Assembly (NCBI GenBank): GCA_028279515.1
Contig: JANQNQ010000003.1
Location: 186,001 to 250,000 of the forward strand
Reading direction: 5' to 3'
From: Flavobacteriaceae bacterium
GTDB taxonomy: Bacteria; Bacteroidota; Bacteroidia; Flavobacteriales; Flavobacteriaceae
DNA length: 64,000 nucleotides
The notes beneath the pieces were generated by a model. It worked only from the letters and a program-made list of their open reading frames with translations. It did not search any database and was not told the origin of the DNA. The position numbers were made by a program, and so were the translations under genes. Below are positions 7,172 to 15,562 of the stretch, one piece after another; within the stretch, counting starts at the first letter, position 1, and every line of letters begins with the position of its first letter.

Positions 7172-9973
7172 CTATAATTTCAAGAAATAGTCGCTAAGGT
7201 TGCTTTCACGCGGAAGCGAAATCTTCTTTCGCAATCGATACCGTTTGATCTCAACACTACGCGGAGAAATGTTCAACAGCTGTGCGATCTCTTTCGAAGA
7301 AAGATTCAGTCGCAAATAGGCGCAGAGCCTCAAGTCATTGGGAGTAAGCTGCGGATGCAGGTCTTTCACCTTCTTAAAGAAATCCTTGTCAGCATGATTA
7401 AAAGCCTCTTCAAAGAACTTCCAGTCCTCATCATTGTTGATGTTCTTATCGATTAGGCGTATCACGGGTCTCACATTTTTCTCCTCGTCTAATTTCTTTA
7501 GTTCTCCTTTGATATTATTCAAGGCCTCGTTCTTCTTGATCATGCTCATTGTAGAAATTGCCAATTCTCGATTCTTGGCTTCAATGTCTTGGCGCAATTG
7601 ATCATTTCGCAATTGAATGATCTCTTTTTGAGAAGCCAATTCTTTGATTTCCATTTCTCTACGAGACATTTCGAGCAATCGCTCTCTTTGTTTTCGATAA
7701 TAGCGTCTATATGCAGCATTAATCGCCGCTGCCAAGAAAATACTAGCCAATATATACAATGCAAGCATTAAGCTCGAAAGGTACCATGGTCGATTAATGG
7801 TAAAGTTGTAAGAGGCAATGTTCTCAGACTCTTGTCCATTTACCTTTGCCCTTACCCGAAACTCATAATCTCCAAAAGGAAGGTTCTCAAAAGATACATG
7901 AGACACATCACTCCAAGAGCTCCATTCATCGCGTAACCCCTTTAGCTGATATTGATAGTGCGCCACCAAATATTTCTCAAACTCGGGAATACTGTATGAG
8001 AACGAAAAGTAGTTCTGATTGGCTTTAAACTCTCCGATCTCTGTTACAGGCATATCCCTTGCGCCTCCTTTAAGTGATTCATTCACCACCGTATTTATAG
8101 AAATAATGTAGGTTTTTGGCTCAATCTGACCCAAATCAATGGTGAGGTAGCCTTTGGAGTTTCCAAGCAAGTATGTATTGTTGGGCAATAATGAAATATT
8201 CTCATACCCATTAAGTTCTTCTCTTAGCTCATGCGGTATTGGAATATTTCGCAAGCGGTATTCATTGTCTATTTTTTCCTTTTCAAAATAGTTGACATCT
8301 ACATTGGTAAACGTCCAAAGCCTTCCTTCAGAGTCCTTGATCATTTTTCCAGAAGTATAGGTTTCTTCGGTAAAAGCAAGACTAAACAGCGAATCTCTGG
8401 TAAAAGCATCCCTATCCATATCATAGCGAAACACGCCAGACTTATTCGCATACAGCAACATATCGTCATACTTGGTCAAGGTAGCACTAGCCCCCTTTTT
8501 TACTGAAGTATCTTGTGCAAAACGCAGAACCTTTTGGTATTCTGTATCGGTCTTTACCTTGTACACTCCCTTGTATTCATGGCTAACAAAAAGAGTGTTG
8601 TCTCCCATTTGTGCAAAGTGTCGAGCTGATATGTCAAAACCCGCTAACTTATTTCTAAATTGCCATTGCCCGTCTTTCTTCTCAAGAATGTTGAACCCAT
8701 TGTAGTTTCCCTGAATGATCAAATCCTCTCTACCCAACACCTTTTGAAGTTCCCATGTGCCTGTAACATTTGATATTTGGCGAGAAGTCAATCCATCGAT
8801 GAGAAAGGTGCCAGAATCGTGACCACAAAACAACTGATCGTCAATCACTCGTAAACACCATACTTGGCTATTGGTTCCAGAGATAGGAAAAAAACCATCG
8901 GCACTACCAGCTCTTTTTCCAAAAAGCCCTTGATTTGTGCCTAGATAAAAATATCCTTTGTGAATGATCGATGCGTATACTGTACCCAATCCACCACTTT
9001 GGTCTATATAATTTTTAAAGGGTGAGTTAAGGTTTAAGCAGTCAATACCGTTATCCAGGCCTACCCAAATATTTCCTTCCTGATCTTCAAACAATGAAAG
9101 TGCCGTATTATCTCCCAATCCGTTTTGCTGATCCATCATGAATAAAATACGCCCTTCATTAGACAAGTGAACAACACCAGAAGATACCGTGCCAAGCACT
9201 AGGCTTCCATCTGCTAATTGTGTACTAAAATAGATGTTCAATCTTTTTAGAAACTCCATGTTTTCAATATTCCAAGGAGTGACATTGCCATCATCAATGA
9301 TATAGAATCCTTGATTCTGAGTTAGTACCATCCATTGATTGGACGTTCCAAAAATACCAACCACCCTATTTTCTTGAAATACTGGATCATTGCTTACTAA
9401 TTTCTTTTGTCCGCCTTCAATGGTGTAAATTCCTTTACCAAAGACATGAAATAGCAGTGAATCTCCTACTTTGGTCGCTTTCGTGATGGTTCCTTGTGAT
9501 TCGATCGCTTTGACAACCTCCGTGCTCGTATTGTAAAGGTAGATTCTCGAGAGTGATTGGAAGAGTATCCAATTTTCATGTGGAATGATGTTCCAGATCT
9601 GCTCATCTTCAATCATTTCTACCTTTAGCTTTTCCTTAAGCGAAGTGTACTGAAGCATTCCCCTTTCGTTCTTTACCCAATGCCCAAAATCCATATAACA
9701 TCCCGTGTAAATACGGTCATTAACCGCTTTGACCGATCGCATTACCGTCTCATTGGGTGTGCCATACAGGGTCCAATTAGCGCCGTTAAATTCAAGAAGT
9801 CCATCGTTGTTTGCTACGTAGATACTTTTATCATCGGCTTGAGAAAGCATCCAGTTTTGATTGCCAGCCTTATAGGTCTTAGGCGTGTAGTTGACCACGG
9901 GAGGCAGTTCTTGGGCCCAAGTGACTCCAAAGGTCAATAAAAGGAAGAATGATATACAGAACTTTTTTTGCAA
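7172..9973 (-). CDS. Periplasmic propeller / Y_Y_Y / LuxR-type one-protein sensor regulator
   Basis: Domains in order are: signal peptide (residues 1-20, ending TWAQ); a WD-like two-component-regulator propeller region (about 21-640, with repeats such as LFEDQEGNIWVGLDNGIDCL and KDSEGRLWTFTN); a Y_Y_Y beta-sandwich (about 655-730); one transmembrane helix (about 735-757); a long coiled coil (760-840); and a C-terminal LuxR HTH (LTPNDLRLCAYLRLNLSSKE then IAQLLNISPRSVEIKRYRL). There is no histidine kinase, so the signal must cross the membrane directly to the HTH. In Bacteroidota this design controls carbohydrate use. The start codon is TTG; no in-frame ATG precedes it. The divergent MFS/kinase pair and the downstream symporter are the likely targets. 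Confidence 0.85.
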   Translation of the reverse strand: MQKKFCISFFLLLTFGVTWAQELPPVVNYTPKTYKAGNQNWMLSQADDKSIYVANNDGLLEFNGANWTLYGTPNETVMRSVKAVNDRIYTGCYMDFGHWVKNERGMLQYTSLKEKLKVEMIEDEQIWNIIPHENWILFQSLSRIYLYNTSTEVVKAIESQGTITKATKVGDSLLFHVFGKGIYTIEGGQKKLVSNDPVFQENRVVGIFGTSNQWMVLTQNQGFYIIDDGNVTPWNIENMEFLKRLNIYFSTQLADGSLVLGTVSSGVVHLSNEGRILFMMDQQNGLGDNTALSLFEDQEGNIWVGLDNGIDCLNLNSPFKNYIDQSGGLGTVYASIIHKGYFYLGTNQGLFGKRAGSADGFFPISGTNSQVWCLRVIDDQLFCGHDSGTFLIDGLTSRQISNVTGTWELQKVLGREDLIIQGNYNGFNILEKKDGQWQFRNKLAGFDISARHFAQMGDNTLFVSHEYKGVYKVKTDTEYQKVLRFAQDTSVKKGASATLTKYDDMLLYANKSGVFRYDMDRDAFTRDSLFSLAFTEETYTSGKMIKDSEGRLWTFTNVDVNYFEKEKIDNEYRLRNIPIPHELREELNGYENISLLPNNTYLLGNSKGYLTIDLGQIEPKTYIISINTVVNESLKGGARDMPVTEIGEFKANQNYFSFSYSIPEFEKYLVAHYQYQLKGLRDEWSSWSDVSHVSFENLPFGDYEFRVRAKVNGQESENIASYNFTINRPWYLSSLMLALYILASIFLAAAINAAYRRYYRKQRERLLEMSRREMEIKELASQKEIIQLRNDQLRQDIEAKNRELAISTMSMIKKNEALNNIKGELKKLDEEKNVRPVIRLIDKNINNDEDWKFFEEAFNHADKDFFKKVKDLHPQLTPNDLRLCAYLRLNLSSKEIAQLLNISPRSVEIKRYRLRKKISLPRESNLSDYFLKL

Positions 9974-10001
9974 AATCTGATGAAATAGGATTCGTCTCCT
10001 T

Positions 10002-10009
10002 CAAACTTA
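10002..10009 (-). promoter_or_regulatory. -7 box of the propeller regulator gene
   Basis: TAAGTTTG on the minus strand (10009-10002) matches TAnnTTTG and lies about 29 bases before the TTG start. A purine-rich GAAGGAG lies between box and start. The -33 element is not clear. Confidence 0.4.
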
Positions 10010-10201
10010 AGGAATATTTTCAATATGTGGCACGAGGAATATATCAGCATTATTAACTAAATTAGACGCAATGCAATCAAACCGTGAAGACTTTTTGATG
10101 AACACATCGAACAAAATACGGCTTTCGAGCCTCCCATTCGTTTTGGTATGTTTTTACTTTAGCAACCAACTTCAATCAAACCATCAATAAAACTACTCCG
10201 A

Positions 10202-11545
10202 ATGAATAAAATCGTAACCTGGTCGATCACAGTAGCCCTAGCGGGATTCTTGTTCGGCTTTGACACCATTGTGATCAGTGGTGCGGATCAACCGATTCAA
10301 AAACTATGGAATACCTCTCCCCTTTTTCACGGAACCTTTATCATGAGTATGGCTCTTTGGGGCACTGTACTAGGGTCGTTATTGGGAGGGATTCCCACAA
10401 AGAAACTCGGAAGAAAACGAACCCTGTTCTGGATCGGAATCCTCTTTTTTGTTTCTGCAGTTGGTAGTGCCTTAGCGGCCGACCCTTATTCATTCTCGTT
10501 CTTCCGTTTCATCGGCGGTGTGGGTGTGGGCGTATCTTCGGTGGCAGCTCCCATCTATATTTCAGAGATCACCGCTCCTGAGAAACGCGGACGGTTAGGC
10601 GCATTGTATCAGTTCAATTTAGTGTTTGGGATCTTGATTGCATTCGTTTCTAATTGGTTATTAAAAGATATTGGCGGAGCCAACGACTGGCGCTGGATGC
10701 TTGGCGTTGAGGCGATTCCTGCATTGGCTTATACCCTTATGGTGCTCAAAGTACCTAATAGCCCGCGTTGGTTGGCCCTGCAAAAACAGGATGATGCTGG
10801 AGCCTTGGTCGTACTCAATGAGATCTATAGTGAAAGCGAAGCGCAGCAAAAACTGCAAGAGATCAAAGTAGATCTAGACCTACCTAAAGAAAGTGAAAAT
10901 CTATTTCAGAAAAAATATAACCGCGTCTTGTGGCTTGGATTCTTGATTGCATTCTTCAATCAGTTATCTGGTATTAATTTCGTACTGTACTATGCACCGC
11001 GAATCCTTGAACAAGCAGGACTGGGCGGGCAAGATTCGCTCTTTAACGCGATTGCCATTGGTGTGGTGAACCTAGTATTTACCATTATCGGCATGCGATT
11101 GATCGATCGTTTGGGTCGCCGCCAGTTGATCATCATCGGTTCGATTGGTTATATCATTAGTTTATTGATGGTAGGATACTGTTTCCAAGCAGACTTGAGT
11201 CCAACCGTACTCATCACGTTCATTTGTCTGTTTGTAGCCTCGCATGCCATCGGACAAGGTGCTGTTATCTGGGTGTTTATCTCAGAGATCTTTCCGAATC
11301 GCGTTCGTGCCTTCGGGCAATCTTGGGGAACCAGTACCCACTGGGTGTTCGCAGCCATCATTACCTTGGTAGCGCCGTGGGTTATGGAAGATCTTTTCAA
11401 GGATAGTATACAAGTAGTCTACTATTTCTTTGCCGGAATGATGGTGCTTCAGCTGCTTTGGGGAATCTTCAAAATGCCAGAAACCAAAAGCGTTTCGCTC
11501 GAAGCTTTAGAACGACAATTGATCGAAGATGATAACCAAGCCTAA
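10202..11545 (+). CDS. Sugar porter family MFS permease
   Basis: Twelve hydrophobic segments with the sugar-porter motifs are present: GFDTIVISGA in helix 1, the loop KKLGRKRTL, ITAPEKRGRLGALYQ after helix 4, VPNSPRWLA before the central loop, FFNQLSGINFVLYYAPRI in helix 7, LIDRLGRRQL and the C-terminal PETKS. At 447 residues it is a normal proton-coupled sugar permease of the inner membrane. The next gene, a PfkB kinase, overlaps by 17 bases, so uptake and phosphorylation are almost certainly coupled. This suggests fructose, sucrose or a similar free sugar, by inference. It is divergent from the large sensor regulator. Confidence 0.9.
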   Translation: MNKIVTWSITVALAGFLFGFDTIVISGADQPIQKLWNTSPLFHGTFIMSMALWGTVLGSLLGGIPTKKLGRKRTLFWIGILFFVSAVGSALAADPYSFSFFRFIGGVGVGVSSVAAPIYISEITAPEKRGRLGALYQFNLVFGILIAFVSNWLLKDIGGANDWRWMLGVEAIPALAYTLMVLKVPNSPRWLALQKQDDAGALVVLNEIYSESEAQQKLQEIKVDLDLPKESENLFQKKYNRVLWLGFLIAFFNQLSGINFVLYYAPRILEQAGLGGQDSLFNAIAIGVVNLVFTIIGMRLIDRLGRRQLIIIGSIGYIISLLMVGYCFQADLSPTVLITFICLFVASHAIGQGAVIWVFISEIFPNRVRAFGQSWGTSTHWVFAAIITLVAPWVMEDLFKDSIQVVYYFFAGMMVLQLLWGIFKMPETKSVSLEALERQLIEDDNQA

Positions 11546-12434
11546 AGTCGTTTGCTTTGGAGAAGTGTTATGGGACGTGTTTCCTTCCTATAAAAAAATA
11601 GGCGGAGCCCCGCTAAACGTGGCCTGCAGGATGCAATCCTTGGGTATGGAAACTTCTTTGATAAGCGCAGTGGGCAATGACCAATTGGGCAATGGAATTC
11701 TAGATTTTCTGCGGAAGAATGGTGTCAATACAAGTTACATTCAACAATTAAAAGATCGTCCAACAAGCGAGGTTGAAGTTTTTTTAGATCAAGGAGGAAG
11801 CGCTTCCTATACAATCAAGGAAAATGTGGCTTGGGATTTCATTGAGTTCAACGAAGACCTGAAACAACATGCCGAGACTTCTGATTGCGTTTTATTCGGA
11901 AGCCTTTCATGTCGAAATGAAACATCGCATGCTACGCTACAGCAACTTCTGAAGCATGCCAAATACAAGGTTTTCGATGTTAATTTGCGTCCGCCTCATT
12001 ATACGCATGACGGTATATGGAACCTAATGAACGCAGCAGACCTAATTAAAATGAATGATGAAGAAATACTTGAGGTGATAAATTATAAGCTACTTAAAAA
12101 CAGTGATTTAAAAAATTCAATTCAATATATTTCCCAACAAACCAAGACCAATACCATATGTATTACATGCGGAGCTGAGGGCGCCATCCTATATCATGAA
12201 AACGCCTTTTACGAACATCCGGGATTCAAGGTAAAAACACAGGACACGGTAGGTGCCGGAGATTCTTTTTTGGCTGCCTTAGTATCGCAATTGCTTCAGG
12301 CTGTAAACCCAAAAGATGCTTTAGCTTTTGCATGCGCTATGGGTGCACTCGTTGCAAGTGAAGAAGGTGCCAATCCAATTATACCAAAAGAAAAGGTTGA
12401 AGCCCTCCTGCGTTTTGGAGGCGCTTCAACCTAA
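11529..12434 (+). CDS. PfkB-family carbohydrate kinase, probably fructokinase
   Basis: The N-terminal VVCFGEVLWDVFPSYKKIGG, then APLNVACRMQSLG, and the C-terminal DTVGAGDSFLAALVSQLL are the two PfkB signatures; the second contains the catalytic Asp in GAGDSF. The length of 301 residues is typical. It would phosphorylate a sugar imported by the overlapping MFS permease using ATP in the cytoplasm. The GEVLWDVFP start resembles bacterial fructokinases, but ribo- or 2-keto-sugar kinases share the motifs, so the sugar is an inference. The start ATG lies inside the permease gene, which implies translational coupling. It ends 22 bases from the convergent terC-like gene. Confidence 0.87.
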   Translation: MITKPKVVCFGEVLWDVFPSYKKIGGAPLNVACRMQSLGMETSLISAVGNDQLGNGILDFLRKNGVNTSYIQQLKDRPTSEVEVFLDQGGSASYTIKENVAWDFIEFNEDLKQHAETSDCVLFGSLSCRNETSHATLQQLLKHAKYKVFDVNLRPPHYTHDGIWNLMNAADLIKMNDEEILEVINYKLLKNSDLKNSIQYISQQTKTNTICITCGAEGAILYHENAFYEHPGFKVKTQDTVGAGDSFLAALVSQLLQAVNPKDALAFACAMGALVASEEGANPIIPKEKVEALLRFGGAST

Positions 12435-12456
12435 AATCTGTCAAAAAAATCTGTTT

Positions 12457-13218
12457 TTATTCTTTAGCCTTGGCTTTAGAAAGTTTCTTCTGGTAGCGCG
12501 ACTGAATCACATCAACTACCACCAATACTACGATTACAAAATAAAATGTAGTCTTACTCATAGGCGTTACTTCGTTTCCGAAGAACTTTAAATGCGCTAA
12601 ATGCCCTCCTTCAGAAAGCAGCATGATTCCGACGATGAATAGAATGAAAAGCCCGAGCACTTCGTACATTCTGTTTTTCTTTAAAAACTCTGTCACTCTT
12701 CCTGCTAGCCAAATCATTAAAACTCCCCCAACTACAATAGCGATGGCCATCACCCACAGTTCATTGGTCAATGCCATAGCACTTAAGATGGAATCAAAAG
12801 AGAAAACAACATTCATTATAATAATCGAGGTAATCACCATGTTTACGGACTTAGGAGACTTGTCGGCAGTTTCTTCATCTTCCTCCAACTTAAGCATGTG
12901 CCATATTTCCTTTACGGCCGTATAGATTATAAAAACGCCTCCGGCAAGTACGATCAGGCTGTGAATGTTGAAATGCCCTTCCATTACATCTGTGAAGTCA
13001 AACCCGAAAATTGGATCTTGAAAATAGTCGATGACCTTTATAAGTACAAAAAGCAATGCGATACGCAAGAAGATAGCTATACCAATCCCCCAGTTTCGCA
13101 CGCTCGCCTGTTTTTCTTCGGGCGCTCTTTTCGATTCAAGCGAAATATAAAGAAGGTTGTCTAACCCCAATACAATTTGCAAAAGGATTAGCATCCCCAG
13201 AGTGATAATGTGTTCCAT
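12457..13218 (-). CDS. TerC family integral membrane protein
   Basis: The protein has about seven membrane segments, starts with MEHIITLGMLILLQIVLGLD then NLLYISL, and has a second acidic helix motif IIIMNVVFSFDSILSAMALT. The intramembrane Asp residues in GLDN and SFDS are the TerC hallmark. Characterised TerC relatives (Alx, MeeF/MeeY) export manganese, some at the stage of metal loading of secreted enzymes; others were first linked to tellurite resistance. No other ter gene is present, so a metal-efflux role is more likely than tellurite resistance. It is a single gene with a TAnnTTTG box upstream at 13250-13257. Confidence 0.88.
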   Translation of the reverse strand: MEHIITLGMLILLQIVLGLDNLLYISLESKRAPEEKQASVRNWGIGIAIFLRIALLFVLIKVIDYFQDPIFGFDFTDVMEGHFNIHSLIVLAGGVFIIYTAVKEIWHMLKLEEDEETADKSPKSVNMVITSIIIMNVVFSFDSILSAMALTNELWVMAIAIVVGGVLMIWLAGRVTEFLKKNRMYEVLGLFILFIVGIMLLSEGGHLAHLKFFGNEVTPMSKTTFYFVIVVLVVVDVIQSRYQKKLSKAKAKE

Positions 13219-13249
13219 AGAATAGTCAGTTTTTGTGGTGTCTTGGCTT

Positions 13250-13257
13250 CAAAAATA
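13250..13257 (-). promoter_or_regulatory. -7 box of the terC-like gene
   Basis: TATTTTTG on the minus strand (13257-13250) fits TAnnTTTG and lies 31 bases before the ATG at 13218. I see no strong -33 element. Confidence 0.4.
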
Positions 13258-13314
13258 GTTTTTTTTACTATCCGTTAACACTTCTCAGCTCAAAAAAAAT
13301 GTAACTTGAAACCT

Positions 13315-13767
13315 ATGAGGAAGTTAGTATTCTTGTTTTTTATTTTGGTATCGAGTTATTCTTGGTCTCAAGATGATCCTTTAGGGAATGGCTATGGCGC
13401 TACATTTGTTAGTGAGCGCTTGAATGAAAACGATGACCCCGCCTTCTCCAAGCTTAAAGTGCCCAAGAACTACTTGTTAAGGTGGCAGCTTAACTTGGTG
13501 TTTTTTGATGGGCTGGAGCAAGAACAAGCCTTCGCATCTATCATTATTGACAATACCGAATTTGCCAATCCCGTTTACTATGTGGCGGCTTTTAAGAAGA
13601 ACCTCAAAGGACAACATGCCAACATTTTAGGCGATGAGAATTTACACATAGGCACCAATAGCAAGGACTACTATTTACCCACGTTGATCGGACATGATGC
13701 TTGCTTAAATCCCGTCTACAGAAAAAACGGAAGGATACAATACTTTCAAGGAAGCATCTATCGATAA
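13315..13767 (+). CDS. Small secreted protein of unknown function
   Basis: I chose the ATG at 13315 because it gives a clean signal peptide, MRKLVFLFFILVSSYSWSQ, with cleavage near residue 19. The mature part of about 130 residues contains ENDDPAFSKLKVPKNYLLRW, LVFFDGLEQEQAFASIIID, FANPVYYVAAFKKNLKG and a final YFQGSIYR. I recognise no family. It has no lipobox and no T9SS C-terminal domain, so it is probably soluble in the periplasm. It is a single gene followed by a strong hairpin at 13772-13807. Codon pattern and composition resemble its neighbours. Confidence 0.7.
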   Translation: MRKLVFLFFILVSSYSWSQDDPLGNGYGATFVSERLNENDDPAFSKLKVPKNYLLRWQLNLVFFDGLEQEQAFASIIIDNTEFANPVYYVAAFKKNLKGQHANILGDENLHIGTNSKDYYLPTLIGHDACLNPVYRKNGRIQYFQGSIYR

Positions 13768-13771
13768 ATAC

Positions 13772-13807
13772 AGCGAAGCCGAACACCCTACAATGTTCGG
13801 CTTCGCT
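13772..13807. terminator. Perfect 14-bp stem-loop after the secreted protein gene
   Basis: AGCGAAGCCGAACA (13772-13785) pairs perfectly with TGTTCGGCTTCGCT (13794-13807) around an 8-base loop. No clean T-run follows on either strand, so it may work as a bidirectional terminator or an RNA-stabilising hairpin. Confidence 0.6.
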
Positions 13808-13844
13808 AAAAACTAACTAAACTAATTACGAGAACAATAACGTC

Positions 13845-13925
13845 TTAGCGACGTTTCTTTTTTTCTTTTGTAGCAATCTTATTCCACGTTTTAATATCTA
13901 CGCGCCAAACAGGTATATGGTTCAC
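13845..13925 (-). CDS. Possible 26-residue basic peptide
   Basis: From a GTG at 13925 the minus strand reads VNHIPVWRVDIKTWNKIATK, then EKKKRR and TAA at 13845. The peptide has an ordered amphipathic part and a very basic tail, and the perfect hairpin at 13772-13807 lies just downstream in its direction. No ATG is available; the frame remains open upstream without a better start. It could be a small protein, an antisense leftover of a larger gene, or chance. It lies alone in the 237-base gap before the exbD-like gene. I do not recognise a family. Confidence 0.25.
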   Translation of the reverse strand: MNHIPVWRVDIKTWNKIATKEKKKRR

Positions 13926-14004
13926 CTGAAATGTTAATTTCTGGTTAACATTTGGTACAAATCTTGTGGCTTAATACATACATTAACATTAAAACCACAA
14001 CATT

Positions 14005-14547
14005 ATGAGAACCAGGAAATGTCCGACGGTCAACGCCGGATCCATGGCAGACATTGCCTTTTTGCTCCTCATCTTCTTTCTAGTGGCTACCACTGTAGAG
14101 ATCGATGAGGGCATCAACCAGCAGTTAGCCACAAAATGCGAAGATTGCATTAACGAAGGCAAAAAGAGAAACCTACTTCCCATCCTATTGGATGAAGAAG
14201 ATCAATTGTTTGTAAAAGATCGAGTCATCACTATCGATGAACTTCGAAACACCGTAAAAGAATTCATTGATAACAACGGAGCCGGACTCTGTTCCTATTG
14301 CCAAGGCAAGAGCAAGAAGGAACTTTCAGAACACCCAACCAAAGCATTCATCTCTATTGAAAGTGAGGTCATGACCTCTTACAAGGCTTATGTATCGGTA
14401 CTCAATGAGGTCATGGGCGCCTACCAAGACCTAAGGTCTAGGTATGCTTCAACCCATTTTGATACTGCGATGAATGAACTTTCATCTTCTCAGCTCACCA
14501 CGCTTAATGCGGTGTATCCGCAATTATTGGTAGAACCACTCGAATAG
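14005..14547 (+). CDS. ExbD/TolR-type biopolymer transport protein, orphan
   Basis: The start MRTRKCPTVNAGSMADIAFL, continuing LLIFFLVATT, is the Bacteroidota ExbD pattern: a short cytoplasmic segment, then one transmembrane helix containing the conserved proton-path Asp (Asp16). The periplasmic part is about 150 residues. ExbD partners ExbB to drive TonB-dependent transport with the proton gradient. No exbB or tonB gene is nearby, which is unusual. The periplasmic domain carries two CxxC pairs (CEDC near residue 45 and CSYC near 105), not expected in ordinary ExbD, suggesting disulphides or metal binding. A lipase with its own Cys-rich N-terminus follows 73 bases downstream and may work with it. 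Confidence 0.83.
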   Translation: MRTRKCPTVNAGSMADIAFLLLIFFLVATTVEIDEGINQQLATKCEDCINEGKKRNLLPILLDEEDQLFVKDRVITIDELRNTVKEFIDNNGAGLCSYCQGKSKKELSEHPTKAFISIESEVMTSYKAYVSVLNEVMGAYQDLRSRYASTHFDTAMNELSSSQLTTLNAVYPQLLVEPLE

Positions 14548-14590
14548 TCAAACAGGGGTTTATACGCTAGTAATTCTACAGACTCTCATC

Positions 14591-14598
14591 TAATTTTG
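14591..14598 (+). promoter_or_regulatory. -7 box before the lipase gene
   Basis: TAATTTTG at 14591-14598 fits TAnnTTTG and ends 22 bases before the ATG at 14621. This suggests that the lipase has its own promoter despite following the exbD-like gene. The -33 element is unclear. Confidence 0.35.
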
Positions 14599-14620
14599 AG
14601 AAGACCAAAACATGTAAATT

Positions 14621-15553
14621 ATGAGTCAAGTAGATCTAGCGTGTAGGCTCCTTTGTGCTTCGGCAGCGGCCTACTGCATTAAAACCACCGATAAAAGCGG
14701 ACAATACAACCCTTGCGGATGTGATTGTTCGAAACCAAAAGGCCTTTCTGACACCTGCAAACAATATTGCGCCATAGGATTTGTCGAAGATCCTTACGTG
14801 ATCACAAGCTTACAAATAGAGGCCTGTCTAGTGGGCAAAACAGCTACTGAAGTTATCGTTGCCTTTAGAGGTACCCTGCCTCCAGCCAAAACATGGGATT
14901 CTTTCTTTGACTGGTTACAAGATTTTTTCGCAAAACCCACTACGAACATCAATTTACCTGGAGAAGTGCATTCTGGATTCTTGTTTGCCTTGCTATCGAT
15001 CGCTGATGACATCAGAGATGCTATCAACAAGCTAGACCCTACTCACAGCCTTCCGCTGTACGTAACTGGTCATAGTAAAGGTGGTGGTATGGCACCAATT
15101 GCAGCGATGTATTTTAAGAATGCTTTTAAATTGGATGTAGCACAAACGATTACATTCGCTGGCCCAAAGCCTGGAAACAAGGAGTTTTGTGATGTATACA
15201 ACACCGAATTCCCTAATGATATTCGCTACGAGAATTATTTAGACGTGGTACCGTTATTACCACCTTCTGCCTCGTTTATTGGTGACCTTGAAAAACTACC
15301 GTTACCGGATTTCATTAAAAACTTATTAAAGGATGCCGAAGGATGGGATTACGAAACCGTAGGAACACTTCGCTATATTGATAGTGACGGAAAGGTGTCC
15401 TCACCCCCATTAATGTCTGTAAGAGTCTTAGAGATCATCGGCAAACTGGTCACTGGCGACATAAGCGCCATCGCAGATGCCCATCATGCTTCATGTGGAT
15501 ATCGCTACATGGAAGGAACCTGCACAGGCAGTGTCTGTGGCGTTTCCTCTTAA
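14621..15553 (+). CDS. Lipase family protein (class 3 fold)
   Basis: This is an alpha/beta hydrolase of the lipase-3 type. It has ATEVIVAFRGTLP as the oxyanion strand, LYVTGHSKGGGMAPIAAMYF with nucleophile Ser152, FAGPKPGN after it, an Asp in YENYLDVVPLLPP and a late His in DAHHASCGY. The first 50 residues are rich in cysteine (CGCDC, then C46 and C50), and two more Cys lie at the C-terminal end, so disulphides or a metal site are possible. There is no obvious signal peptide, although Cys-rich domains usually sit outside the cytoplasm. It probably hydrolyses acylglycerol-like esters. It follows the orphan exbD-like gene, whose periplasmic domain also has Cys pairs. Confidence 0.83.
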   Translation: MSQVDLACRLLCASAAAYCIKTTDKSGQYNPCGCDCSKPKGLSDTCKQYCAIGFVEDPYVITSLQIEACLVGKTATEVIVAFRGTLPPAKTWDSFFDWLQDFFAKPTTNINLPGEVHSGFLFALLSIADDIRDAINKLDPTHSLPLYVTGHSKGGGMAPIAAMYFKNAFKLDVAQTITFAGPKPGNKEFCDVYNTEFPNDIRYENYLDVVPLLPPSASFIGDLEKLPLPDFIKNLLKDAEGWDYETVGTLRYIDSDGKVSSPPLMSVRVLEIIGKLVTGDISAIADAHHASCGYRYMEGTCTGSVCGVSS

Positions 15554-15562
15554 AATAGCCAA

